Shown here in pieces: positions 7,488-14,080 of a stretch of DNA of 24,966 nucleotides. Under the pieces are notes generated by a model. It saw nothing but the letters and a program-made list of their open reading frames with translations. It had not been told where the DNA came from and searched no databases. Both the position numbers and the translations under genes were made by a program. Source of the DNA: an uncultured Eubacteriales bacterium (lineage in GTDB: Bacteria; Bacillota; Clostridia; Oscillospirales; CAG-272); NCBI GenBank assembly GCA_900550625.1, contig URSW01000004.1, forward strand, positions 1-24,966, given 5' to 3'. Position 1 is the first letter of the stretch. Every line of letters begins with the position of its first letter.

Positions 7488-9014
7488 TCAGTCTCCGAGA
7501 AATTCCTTTGCCTGACCCGTCACGGCGGTATCGTAGCATGAGAACATCTCGTCTGTCTTTGCGCGGTCGGGGCTTTTTGTGAGAAGGCTCACCACGGGAA
7601 CGATTACAAGTCCCGCAAGCATAACGAACGCTCCGCAGTTTACGGGTGAGCGAAGGATCGCGGGGAAATACGAACGGAAGATCATATTTGCCGTCATAAC
7701 TCCGACACCGAAGACGAAGCTTGCGGCACAGCCCGCGGCAGTGGCGCGCTTCCAATAAAGCCCGTATATGAACGGCGCGAGGAATGCTCCCGCAAGCGCG
7801 CCCCACGAGATTCCCATAAGCTGAGCTATGGATGAAATGTTGAGCTTATACTGAACAAACGCAAGGACTGCGGAAATTATGATAAACACCGCGATGAGCA
7901 CACGCATTACCGAAAGCTGCGTACGCTCGGTCATTTTCTTCGATGCGGGCTTGATTATGTCGATCGTGAGCGTTGATGACGAGGTGAGCACGAGAGAGGA
8001 AAGCGTGGACATTGACGCGGACAGGACGAGAAGTATGACTACGGCGATGAGCAGATCGGGCAGATTTTCAAGCATTTTGGGGATTATCGCGTCATATCCG
8101 AGCGTTTTCACATCAATGTCGAAGAGGCGTCCGAAGCCGCCGAGGAAATAGCAGCCGCCCGCCACGACGACGGCGAAGAGCGTGGAGATAACCGTTCCCT
8201 TTTCGATCGCCTTTTCGTTCTTTATTGCGTAAAACTTCTGCACCATCTGCGGAAGTCCCCATGTTCCGAGGGAGGTGAGAATGACCACGGCGAACAGCCC
8301 AAACGGATCGGGTCCGAAGAACGATGCGAACACGCCGGGAATATTCGTTTCGGGATCGCTCACATTTGCAAGTGCAGCAATCGAGCCTGTAAAGCCTCCG
8401 TTGAGCGAGAGAACGGCGGCGATAACGGCGACTATGCCGAAGAGCATTATTATGCCCTGTATGAAGTCGTTTACCGCGGTAGCCATGTACCCGCCTGCGA
8501 TAACGTAAACCCCGGTAAGCACCGCCATAACAAGAATGCAGATGCCGTAGTCGATCGAGAACGCCATGGAGAAGAGGCGGGAAAGTCCGTTATACAGCGA
8601 TGCGGTATATGGAATAAGGAAGACAAAAACGATAAGCGCGGCGCTCACCTTCAGCGCGGGAGACGAGAAACGCTTTCCGAAAAATTCCGGCATGGTCGCC
8701 GTGCCGAGCTTCTGGGTCAGGAGACGGGTTCGCCGTCCGAGCACGACCCACGCGAGAAGAGAGCCGAGAAATGCGTTTCCGAGCCCGATCCATGTGGACG
8801 CGACGCCGAATTTCCATCCGAACTGACCAGCGTATCCGATGAAGATAACCGCCGAAAAATACGATGTTCCGTAAGCGAAAGCCGTCAGCCACGGGCCCAC
8901 GCTGCGTCCGCCGAGGACAAATCCGTTCACATCGGTCGTATGGCGGCGGCACGATATGCCGACGCCGACCATAACCGCAAAAAACAGCACAAGAAGAATT
9001 ACTTTAACTGCCAT
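7488..9014 (-). CDS. Sodium:solute symporter (SSS family)
   Basis: This 508-residue, highly hydrophobic protein has about 13 predicted membrane helices and the LeuT-like SSS (SLC5/PutP) fold. Diagnostic segments are LGGRSVGPWLTAFAYGTSYF (34-53, exposed loop and helix 2) and the serine/threonine-rich helix around 331-352 (SASMSTLSSLVLTSSSTLT), which holds the Na+ site in this family. Known substrates in the family include proline, pantothenate, sugars, acetate and phenylacetate, so the sequence alone does not give the substrate. It lies 39 bases after an acyl-CoA ligase, behind a tyrosine-type T-box, which suggests an organic acid or amino-acid-related substrate. AAGGA precedes the ATG. A GC hairpin (9035-9050) lies between the two genes. 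Confidence 0.9.
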   Translation of the reverse strand: MAVKVILLVLFFAVMVGVGISCRRHTTDVNGFVLGGRSVGPWLTAFAYGTSYFSAVIFIGYAGQFGWKFGVASTWIGLGNAFLGSLLAWVVLGRRTRLLTQKLGTATMPEFFGKRFSSPALKVSAALIVFVFLIPYTASLYNGLSRLFSMAFSIDYGICILVMAVLTGVYVIAGGYMATAVNDFIQGIIMLFGIVAVIAAVLSLNGGFTGSIAALANVSDPETNIPGVFASFFGPDPFGLFAVVILTSLGTWGLPQMVQKFYAIKNEKAIEKGTVISTLFAVVVAGGCYFLGGFGRLFDIDVKTLGYDAIIPKMLENLPDLLIAVVILLVLSASMSTLSSLVLTSSSTLTIDIIKPASKKMTERTQLSVMRVLIAVFIIISAVLAFVQYKLNISSIAQLMGISWGALAGAFLAPFIYGLYWKRATAAGCAASFVFGVGVMTANMIFRSYFPAILRSPVNCGAFVMLAGLVIVPVVSLLTKSPDRAKTDEMFSCYDTAVTGQAKEFLGD

Positions 9015-9053
9015 AGCTTATTTCCTTACCTTCCGCGCGTCGGGGCGCGCATT

Positions 9054-10688
9054 TCATTTTGTTGTCTGAGCTTCGACAAGCCGCTCTCCGCAGTATATCT
9101 CGCGGAGTTTCGGTTTCTCGATCTTACCCGTGGGATTTCGCGGAACATCCGCAAATATTATCTTTCTCGGGCGCTTGTATCGCGGAAGCTCGGCGCAGAA
9201 TTCGTTGATCTCTTCCTCGGTTGTGCTCATGCCCGGCTTCAGCTCGATTATCGCCGCCGCGATCTCTCCGAGACGTTCGTCGGGAAGTCCTATCACCGCG
9301 ACATCCTTTATCTTGATATTCGCACGGAGAAAGTCCTCGATCTGCACGGGATAAAGATTTTCTCCGCCCGTTATGATGACGTCTTTCTTGCGGTCAACGA
9401 GATAGATGAATCCGTCCTCGTCGGCTTTCGCCATGTCTCCGGTATAGAGCCATCCGCCGTGAAGCACTTCGGCGGTCGCCTCGGGATTCTTGTAGTAGCA
9501 TTTCATCACGCCGGGACCGCGGACAGCAAGCTCGCCGACCTCGCCCTGAGGGACAGTGTTCCCGTTTCCGTCAACAATGTCGGTCTCCCAAAGGTAGCCC
9601 GCCTTGCCGATCGCGCCGACCTTGTGTATGTTTTCGACTCCGAGATGCACGCATCCGGGACCTATCGACTCGGAAAGTCCGTAGTTCGTGTCGTACTGAT
9701 GATTCGGAAAATGCTCTTTCCACCGTCTGATCAGGCTCGGCGGCACGGGCTGCGCGCCGATGTGCATAAGTCTCCACTGCGAGAGGCGGTATTCGGAAGG
9801 ATCGACCTCTCCGGAATCGATCGCGTCGAGGATATCCTGCACCCACGGCACAAGCAGCCACACTATAGTGACCTTCTCCGCACTCACCGTGTGCAGCACC
9901 CATTCCGGCGAGACACCGCGCAGAAGAACCGCGCGGCTGCCCGTGAGGAGGCTGCCGAACCAATGCATCTTCGCACCGGTATGATAAAGCGGAGGGATGC
10001 AGAGGAACACGTCCGAATGCGTCTGCGAATGATGCTTCTGCTCGGTCTTGGCGGAGGACACAAGCGCACGGTGCGAATGGAGTATCGCTTTCGGAAAGCC
10101 CGTCGTTCCGGACGAAAAATATATCGCCGCATCGTCGTCGTCCGTTATATCGACCGCAGGCGCGACCGATGAGCAGTACGAAGTCATAACCGAATATTCG
10201 TCGGCATAATCCGGACATTCCTTACCTACAAAGAAGAAGTTGCCGACACCGGGGACCTCGTCGATCACTGCGTTCACGCGGTCCGTGAATTCGGGTCCGA
10301 ACACAAGCACCGACGCATCCGCAAGATCAAGGCAGTACTTTATCTCATCGGAGGTGTACCGATAATTCATCGGGACGGCGAGCGCGCCTGTCTTGAGTAT
10401 TCCGAAGTATATCGGCAGCCACTCAAGGCAGTTCATAAGGAGAATCGCCACCTTGTCACCGCGCTTCACTCCGCGCGTGAGCAGGAGATTTGCAAAGCGG
10501 TTAGCCTTTGTGTCGAACTCCTTCCACGTCATCTCGCGGCGGTACTTCTCGTCCTCCGCGGATTCTATAAGTGAGAATTCCCTCCACGTTGTGCTTTTGT
10601 GCGGACTTCTTGCGGGATTTATCTCAACGAGCGCGACCTCGTTAGGGTAGATCTTTGCGTTTTTCTCAAGATATTCGCAAATGGGCAT
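9054..10688 (-). CDS. AMP-forming acyl/aryl-CoA ligase
   Basis: This 544-residue member of the adenylate-forming (ANL) superfamily converts a carboxylic acid to its acyl-AMP and then usually to the CoA thioester. Motifs are the P-loop YFSSGTTGFPK (190-200), YGLSE (336-340), YTGD (415-418), DRKKDVIITGGENLYP (432-447) and NPTGKIEK with catalytic K522. An additional segment near 25-50 separates the N-terminal strand from the usual TWKEFD motif (54-59), giving two similar TW(R/K)EF motifs. Length fits acyl-CoA synthetases rather than the shorter PaaK-type phenylacetate ligases. GGAGG lies 8 bases before the ATG. First gene after the tyrosine T-box leader, which therefore controls it directly. The acid it activates is not evident from motifs; an aryl acid is inferred from the regulator. 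Confidence 0.9.
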   Translation of the reverse strand: MPICEYLEKNAKIYPNEVALVEINPARSPHKSTTWREFSLIESAEDEKYRREMTWKEFDTKANRFANLLLTRGVKRGDKVAILLMNCLEWLPIYFGILKTGALAVPMNYRYTSDEIKYCLDLADASVLVFGPEFTDRVNAVIDEVPGVGNFFFVGKECPDYADEYSVMTSYCSSVAPAVDITDDDDAAIYFSSGTTGFPKAILHSHRALVSSAKTEQKHHSQTHSDVFLCIPPLYHTGAKMHWFGSLLTGSRAVLLRGVSPEWVLHTVSAEKVTIVWLLVPWVQDILDAIDSGEVDPSEYRLSQWRLMHIGAQPVPPSLIRRWKEHFPNHQYDTNYGLSESIGPGCVHLGVENIHKVGAIGKAGYLWETDIVDGNGNTVPQGEVGELAVRGPGVMKCYYKNPEATAEVLHGGWLYTGDMAKADEDGFIYLVDRKKDVIITGGENLYPVQIEDFLRANIKIKDVAVIGLPDERLGEIAAAIIELKPGMSTTEEEINEFCAELPRYKRPRKIIFADVPRNPTGKIEKPKLREIYCGERLVEAQTTK

Positions 10689-10741
10689 TTCTTTTTCCTC
10701 CGATAAAACGATTCGGACGCGGCAGCTTGCCGCCGTGCCGT

Positions 10742-10781
10742 AAAAATCAAAAAGTCCTCTGTGAGAAAACTCACAGAGGAC
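10742..10781 (-). terminator. Regulated terminator of the T-box leader
   Basis: GTCCTCTGTGAG (10754-10765) and CTCACAGAGGAC (10770-10781) form a perfect 12-bp stem with an AAAA/TTTT loop. On the minus strand it is followed by TTTTTGATTTTTA (10753-10741). It lies directly after the T-box sequence and 40 bases before the ligase ribosome-binding site, where the terminator of a transcriptional T-box is expected. Confidence 0.95.
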
Positions 10782-11022
10782 GGATAAACCGCGGTACCAC
10801 CTCAGTTTCCCGCATCCTTACGGAATACGGACTCATCAGGCACGGACGGACAAGCCGACTTATGCCCCTGCACTGTAACGTGTGCACACGTCGCAGCCTA
10901 CGCTTTCGCTTCGGTGCGCTGCTCCCGGAATGTATTTCGTGCGCTCTGCCTTACCGCCTTGCACCGTCCGGCGGCTCTCTGAAAGGAACTGCGCAGTACT
11001 TCTTTCCGATCACTGCATTTCT
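10782..11022 (-). promoter_or_regulatory. T-box riboswitch leader, specifier UAC (tyrosine)
   Basis: The minus strand carries all parts of a T-box leader. Stem I starts with GGAAAGAAGTACTGCGC (S-turn AGUA), has AGAGAG and GGUGCAAG apical elements, and returns through GCGCACGAAATACATTCC. CGGAA pairs with UUCCG at the base and UGCGC with GCGCA above, leaving a loop CGAAA-UAC-A. The B. subtilis glyQS leader, as I recall it, has CGAAA-GGC-A at this place, so UAC (plus-strand 10932-10934) is the specifier and decodes as tyrosine. The T-box AGGTGGTACCGCGG is at 10802-10789. Its UGGU would pair with an ACCA tRNA end, fitting a discriminator A as in tRNA-Tyr. Uncharged tRNA-Tyr should disrupt the terminator and turn on the ligase-symporter operon. 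Confidence 0.93.
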
Positions 11023-11028
11023 TTTTTC

Positions 11029-11057
11029 AGAATATCACAATTTTTTCCGTTTGTCAA
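11029..11057 (-). promoter_or_regulatory. Promoter of the T-box operon
   Basis: On the minus strand TTGACA (11057-11052), 17 bases, TATTCT (11034-11029). The predicted transcript start is near 11022, just upstream of Stem I of the T-box. Bases 11058-11180, between this and the divergent promoter, contain no gene I can support. Confidence 0.85.
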
Positions 11058-11180
11058 GTACCGCGGTCGAATTTTGTAAATATTTTTTTGCACCGCTTTT
11101 CCGACCGGATACAGCCGGCTCAGCGCGCCCTGTCCGCCGCGGGAATTTACGCAAAATCCGTCGTGACGTGCGTTTTTCTC

Positions 11181-11209
11181 TTGATTTATTCCCGAAAGCG
11201 TTATATAAT
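11181..11209 (+). promoter_or_regulatory. Promoter of the deaminase-ywlE-rimI-tsaD operon
   Basis: TTGATT (11181-11186), 17 bases, TATAAT (11204-11209). The leader to the ATG at 11302 is about 85 bases and contains a GCGGCG/CGCCGC hairpin (11242-11261). No other promoter of this quality is seen before the next three genes. Confidence 0.82.
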
Positions 11210-11301
11210 ATAGTCTGATATATTATTTTATAAATCCGACTGCGGCGTTGCGATGCGCCGCCGGAGAAAGGCAGCTTTGCGTTGCAAGGCGAGGTGACGG
11301 A

Positions 11302-11790
11302 ATGGAACGAGTATCGAAAATCAACTACTATCTTGATATCGCGCAGACGGTGTCCGAGCGTTCGACCTGCCTGAGAAAAAGATTCGGCGCCATAATCGTC
11401 AAAAACGACTCCATTGTTTCCACGGGATACAACGGCGCGCCGCGCGGACGCGAAAATTGCAGCGATCTGCGCTTCTGCCTCAGAGAGCATCTCGGAATTC
11501 CGCGCGGCGAACGGTACGAGATGTGCCGCAGCGTCCACGCCGAAGCAAACGCGATCATCGCAGCCGCACGCGAAAACATGATCGGCTCGACGCTTTATAT
11601 GGCATGCACCGATCCCGCCGACGGAAAGGTGATCGGCGGCGTCTGTTCCTGCATGATGTGCAAAAAAATGGTGATAAACGCCGGAATCGAAAAGGTTATC
11701 ATACGCGAAAACGCAAACGAATATTCCGTTTACGAGATAAGCGGATGGGTCGTCGACGACGACAGCCTTTCCGGAAAATTCGGATATTGA
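11302..11790 (+). CDS. dCMP/cytidine deaminase family protein (ComEB-like)
   Basis: This 162-residue zinc deaminase has the dCMP deaminase layout: N-terminal MERVSKINYYLDIAQ, a core STGYNGAPRG (40-49), the catalytic/zinc motif HAE (H79, E81) and the second zinc motif SCMMC (C117, C120). dCMP deaminase makes dUMP for thymidylate synthesis; the ComEB subgroup is named after a competence-locus gene but works as a deaminase. The usual PCxxC proline is replaced by serine. I chose the ATG at 11302 because GAGGTGA lies just upstream; the longer frame from 11248 would start within the leader hairpin and has no such site. First gene of a four-gene operon, 18 bases before the next gene. Confidence 0.85.
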   Translation: MERVSKINYYLDIAQTVSERSTCLRKRFGAIIVKNDSIVSTGYNGAPRGRENCSDLRFCLREHLGIPRGERYEMCRSVHAEANAIIAAARENMIGSTLYMACTDPADGKVIGGVCSCMMCKKMVINAGIEKVIIRENANEYSVYEISGWVVDDDSLSGKFGY

Positions 11791-11808
11791 TACAAAGGAC
11801 CTTCAAAA

Positions 11809-12294
11809 ATGGCTGAAGAAAGTATTGCCCTCGAAGAAAAAAAGATCTTCACTCCGGAAGTTCCGGATATACTTCTGTTTGTATGCACGGGAAACACATG
11901 CCGCAGTCCGATGGCGGCGGCGATGTTCAATTTCCTGTTTCCCGAAAGAAACGCATTCGCGGTTTCGGCAGGACTTTGCGCCGACGGCTCTCCGATCTCG
12001 GAAAATGCGAAGGAGGCACTGCGGCGGCGCGGAGTTCCCTGCACTGTCGAAAACAACTATACAGATCACGTCTCGCGCACGGTAACGCCCGAGATGATCG
12101 CGACGGCATCGCAGGTCATAGGAATTTCCTCCCGCCATGCGATGGCTCTGATCTGCGCATTTCCCGGACAGGCTGAGAAGATCTCCGCTATGCCCGAGGA
12201 TATCGCCGACCCGTTCGGCGGAACGGTCGACGACTATGTGCGCTGTCTCGCGGACATCGAAAAATCTCTTCGGGCGATGTTCGGTGAAAAATGA
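11809..12294 (+). CDS. ywlE: Low-molecular-weight phosphatase, probable protein-arginine phosphatase (YwlE type)
   Basis: This 161-residue protein has the LMW tyrosine-phosphatase fold with the P-loop CTGNTCRS (26-33; nucleophile C26, R32) and the general acid in DPFGG (D134). Threonine at the fifth P-loop position (T30), where tyrosine phosphatases usually have isoleucine, is the known determinant of phosphoarginine selectivity in Bacillus YwlE, and DPFGG also matches YwlE. It is therefore more likely to remove McsB-type arginine phosphorylation than tyrosine phosphate. The first 18 residues, rich in Glu and Lys, are an N-terminal extension. AAAGGA lies about 10 bases before the ATG. Its stop overlaps the rimI start. 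No mcsB or clpC is in the window. Confidence 0.82.
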   Translation: MAEESIALEEKKIFTPEVPDILLFVCTGNTCRSPMAAAMFNFLFPERNAFAVSAGLCADGSPISENAKEALRRRGVPCTVENNYTDHVSRTVTPEMIATASQVIGISSRHAMALICAFPGQAEKISAMPEDIADPFGGTVDDYVRCLADIEKSLRAMFGEK

Positions 12295-12752
12295 AGATCA
12301 CAGTTTCACCGACCGTGCCGGAAGAGCTTGACGGAATCTGCACGATAGAAAATGCATCCTTCTCCGATCCGTGGAGCAGAAGGAGCTTTGCGGAAGCGCT
12401 CGAAAATCCCGTATGCAGATTTTTCTCCGCACACGGAGAAGGCGGAGTACTCATCGGATATGCGTTAATAAGCGTTCTGTTCGAGGATGCCGAGATTCTT
12501 TCGGTCGCGGTTGATGATTCTTTCCGGAGATGCGGTGTTGGACGCGCTCTTATGCACGCCATGCTCACCGAAGCCGTCCGAAGCGGAGCGCAGGACATAT
12601 TCCTCGAAGTAAGGGAATCAAACCATGCGGCACGGAAACTGTATTTGTCGGAAGGCTTTACGGAATTCGGACGCAGAAAAAGATACTACAGAAAGCCGAC
12701 CGAGGACGCGATACTGATGCGCCTCTCAGCCGATTCCGCAATGCTCGGATAA
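12291..12752 (+). CDS. rimI: RimI-like N-alpha-acetyltransferase
   Basis: This 153-residue GNAT acetyltransferase is of the type that acetylates the N-terminal alanine of ribosomal protein S18. The acetyl-CoA loop is RRCGVGRA (79-86). FSDPWSRRSF (24-33) is the typical RimI N-terminal motif, and EVRESNHAARKLYLSEGF (106-123) is the conserved C-terminal part. The ATG overlaps the stop of the preceding phosphatase (ATGA), so the two are translationally coupled. Placement directly before tsaD is common in Bacillota and supports the RimI assignment over a generic GNAT, although the true substrate cannot be read from the sequence. Confidence 0.88.
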   Translation: MKITVSPTVPEELDGICTIENASFSDPWSRRSFAEALENPVCRFFSAHGEGGVLIGYALISVLFEDAEILSVAVDDSFRRCGVGRALMHAMLTEAVRSGAQDIFLEVRESNHAARKLYLSEGFTEFGRRKRYYRKPTEDAILMRLSADSAMLG

Positions 12753-12782
12753 ATCCATTATATTAATGAAAGGCAACATCAT

Positions 12783-13838
12783 ATGCTGATTCTGGGAATT
12801 GAAAGCTCATGTGACGAGACCTCATGTGCCGTCGCGGAAATGTCGGACGGAGAGCGGCGTCTCCTCTCCTGCGCAATAGATTCGCAGATCGAGACCCATG
12901 CAAGGTACGGCGGTGTCGTTCCCGAAATTGCCAGCCGCGCCCATGCGGAGGCAATCTGCCCCGTTGTCACTTCCGCTGTGAAGGACAGCGGAATTTCCCT
13001 GTCCGAAATTGACGCCGTGGCTGTGACCTGCACTCCCGGACTTATCGGATCGCTTCTTGTCGGTGTAAGCTACGCGAAAGCGCTTGCGTTCTCCCTCGGA
13101 GTTCCGCTCGTCCCCGTAAATCACATCAAAGCTCACGTTGCCGCCGCGTATTTTCCTTATCCGGAGCTTGAGCCGCCGTTCACCGCCGTCGTGGCATCCG
13201 GAAGCCACACCTCAATTTACAGCGTCACCGGGTATTCCTCCTTTGAGGAGATCGGCACAAGCCGTGACGATGCCGCCGGAGAAGCATTCGACAAGGTAGG
13301 ACGTGTTATCGGTCTTTCTTATCCGTGCGGACGCGAAATGGACGAGCTTGCCGCGAAAGCGGGAGACATCGAGCGGATAAAATTCCCCTCCCCGGCGCTG
13401 CGCGGCGACACATTTGATTTTTCGTTCAGCGGACTGAAAACCGCAGTGATAAATCATGTGCACAATCTCCGTCAGCGTCTCGGAATCGGAGACGGACCGC
13501 TGCCCGAGGAAGAGAGAGTACGAATCGCCGCCTCGTTTACCGATACAGTCACCGAGGCGATTGCCGAAAAAGTAAGCGCGGCACTTGCGGAATATCCGTC
13601 GGATAAAATCGTCCTTGCGGGCGGAGTAGCCGCCAATTCCCATCTGAGGAAACGTCTCGAAAAGCTCTGTGCTTCGCTCGGCGCGTCGTTTTTTGTACCC
13701 GAGATCGGACTTTGCGGCGACAACGCCGCGATGGTCGCCGCTCAGGGATACTATGAATACAAGGCGGGAAAGCGCGCCGACGAGTCGCTGAACGCTTATG
13801 CATCCGAAGAAGCCGCCGAGACTGCCGGGATATTTTAG
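12783..13838 (+). CDS. tsaD: tRNA t6A transferase TsaD
   Basis: TsaD transfers the threonylcarbamoyl group to A37 of ANN-decoding tRNAs, working with TsaB and TsaE. The 351-residue length is normal. Visible signatures are LGIESSCDETS (4-14), HARYGGVVPEIASRAHAE (39-56), metal histidines H114 and H118 in NHIKAH, FDFSFSGLKTAV and the final metal aspartate in CGDNAAM (D313). Metal ligands are all present, but the surrounding residues differ from the usual NHxEGH (K-A replaces E-G) and SGGHT (here SGSHT, 139-143). AAAGG lies upstream of the ATG and the gap from rimI is 30 bases. tsaB, tsaE and tsaC are not in the window. Confidence 0.95.
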   Translation: MLILGIESSCDETSCAVAEMSDGERRLLSCAIDSQIETHARYGGVVPEIASRAHAEAICPVVTSAVKDSGISLSEIDAVAVTCTPGLIGSLLVGVSYAKALAFSLGVPLVPVNHIKAHVAAAYFPYPELEPPFTAVVASGSHTSIYSVTGYSSFEEIGTSRDDAAGEAFDKVGRVIGLSYPCGREMDELAAKAGDIERIKFPSPALRGDTFDFSFSGLKTAVINHVHNLRQRLGIGDGPLPEEERVRIAASFTDTVTEAIAEKVSAALAEYPSDKIVLAGGVAANSHLRKRLEKLCASLGASFFVPEIGLCGDNAAMVAAQGYYEYKAGKRADESLNAYASEEAAETAGIF

Positions 13839-13844
13839 GCAAAA

Positions 13845-13928
13845 GCTGTAGAAAACCCTTTTTATGCAATCATCTTATTCTGCTTTCGCCTAACATTTCT
13901 ACAGGGTTTTCTACAAGCTGTAGAAAAC
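13845..13928. repeat. Cluster of CTGTAGAAAAC repeats, direct and inverted
   Basis: The element TGTAGAAAAC(CC) occurs forward at 13847-13858, inverted at 13904-13915 (GGGTTTTCTACA) and forward again at 13919-13928, with a further inverted part TTCTACAG at 13897-13904. Copy 2 can pair with copy 1 (12 bp, long loop) or with copy 3 (10 bp, 3-base loop AGC), so two exclusive hairpins are possible. No T-run follows, so it does not look like a simple tsaD terminator. It lies between tsaD and the dehydrogenase, about 70 bases before the candidate promoter. Confidence 0.75.
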
Positions 13929-14000
13929 TCGCTGTTCATAAACCGTGTTTAAAAGCTTCCGATGTCTTATTTTCAAGGAGAATTCGCTGCTTTTGCGCAT

Positions 14001-14030
14001 CTGACGCAATTTACGGCTGTTGTCTATAAT
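14001..14030 (+). promoter_or_regulatory. Candidate promoter of the isocitrate dehydrogenase family gene
   Basis: CTGACG (14001-14006), 18 bases, TATAAT (14025-14030). The -35 element is poor. The -10 overlaps one arm of an 8-bp inverted repeat (CTTCCGAT 13956-13963, ATCGGAAG 14029-14036), which might be an operator. Confidence 0.5.
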
Positions 14031-14080
14031 CGGAAGTCTTAAAAATGTTCAAAAATACCTACATATAAGGAGACACGAAA

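Noticed and set aside
8940..10172. 410-codon open frame antisense to the CoA ligase and symporter genes
   Set aside because: It is a shadow of the GC-biased coding strand and overlaps two well-supported genes without any motif of its own.
10796..10845. Hammerhead-ribozyme-like core (CTGATGA, stem, GAAA) on the minus strand inside the T-box leader
   Set aside because: CTGATGA and GAAA flank a plausible stem II, but the expected cleavage site would read GUG, which does not meet the NUH rule, and stem III would have only about three pairs. The region is the T-box linker/stem III and antiterminator, which explains it fully.
11140..11178. Terminator-like hairpin (ACGCA...TGCGT followed by TTTTTC) before the deaminase promoter
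   Set aside because: The stem is short and broken by an uneven bulge, and no plus-strand gene ends upstream of it.
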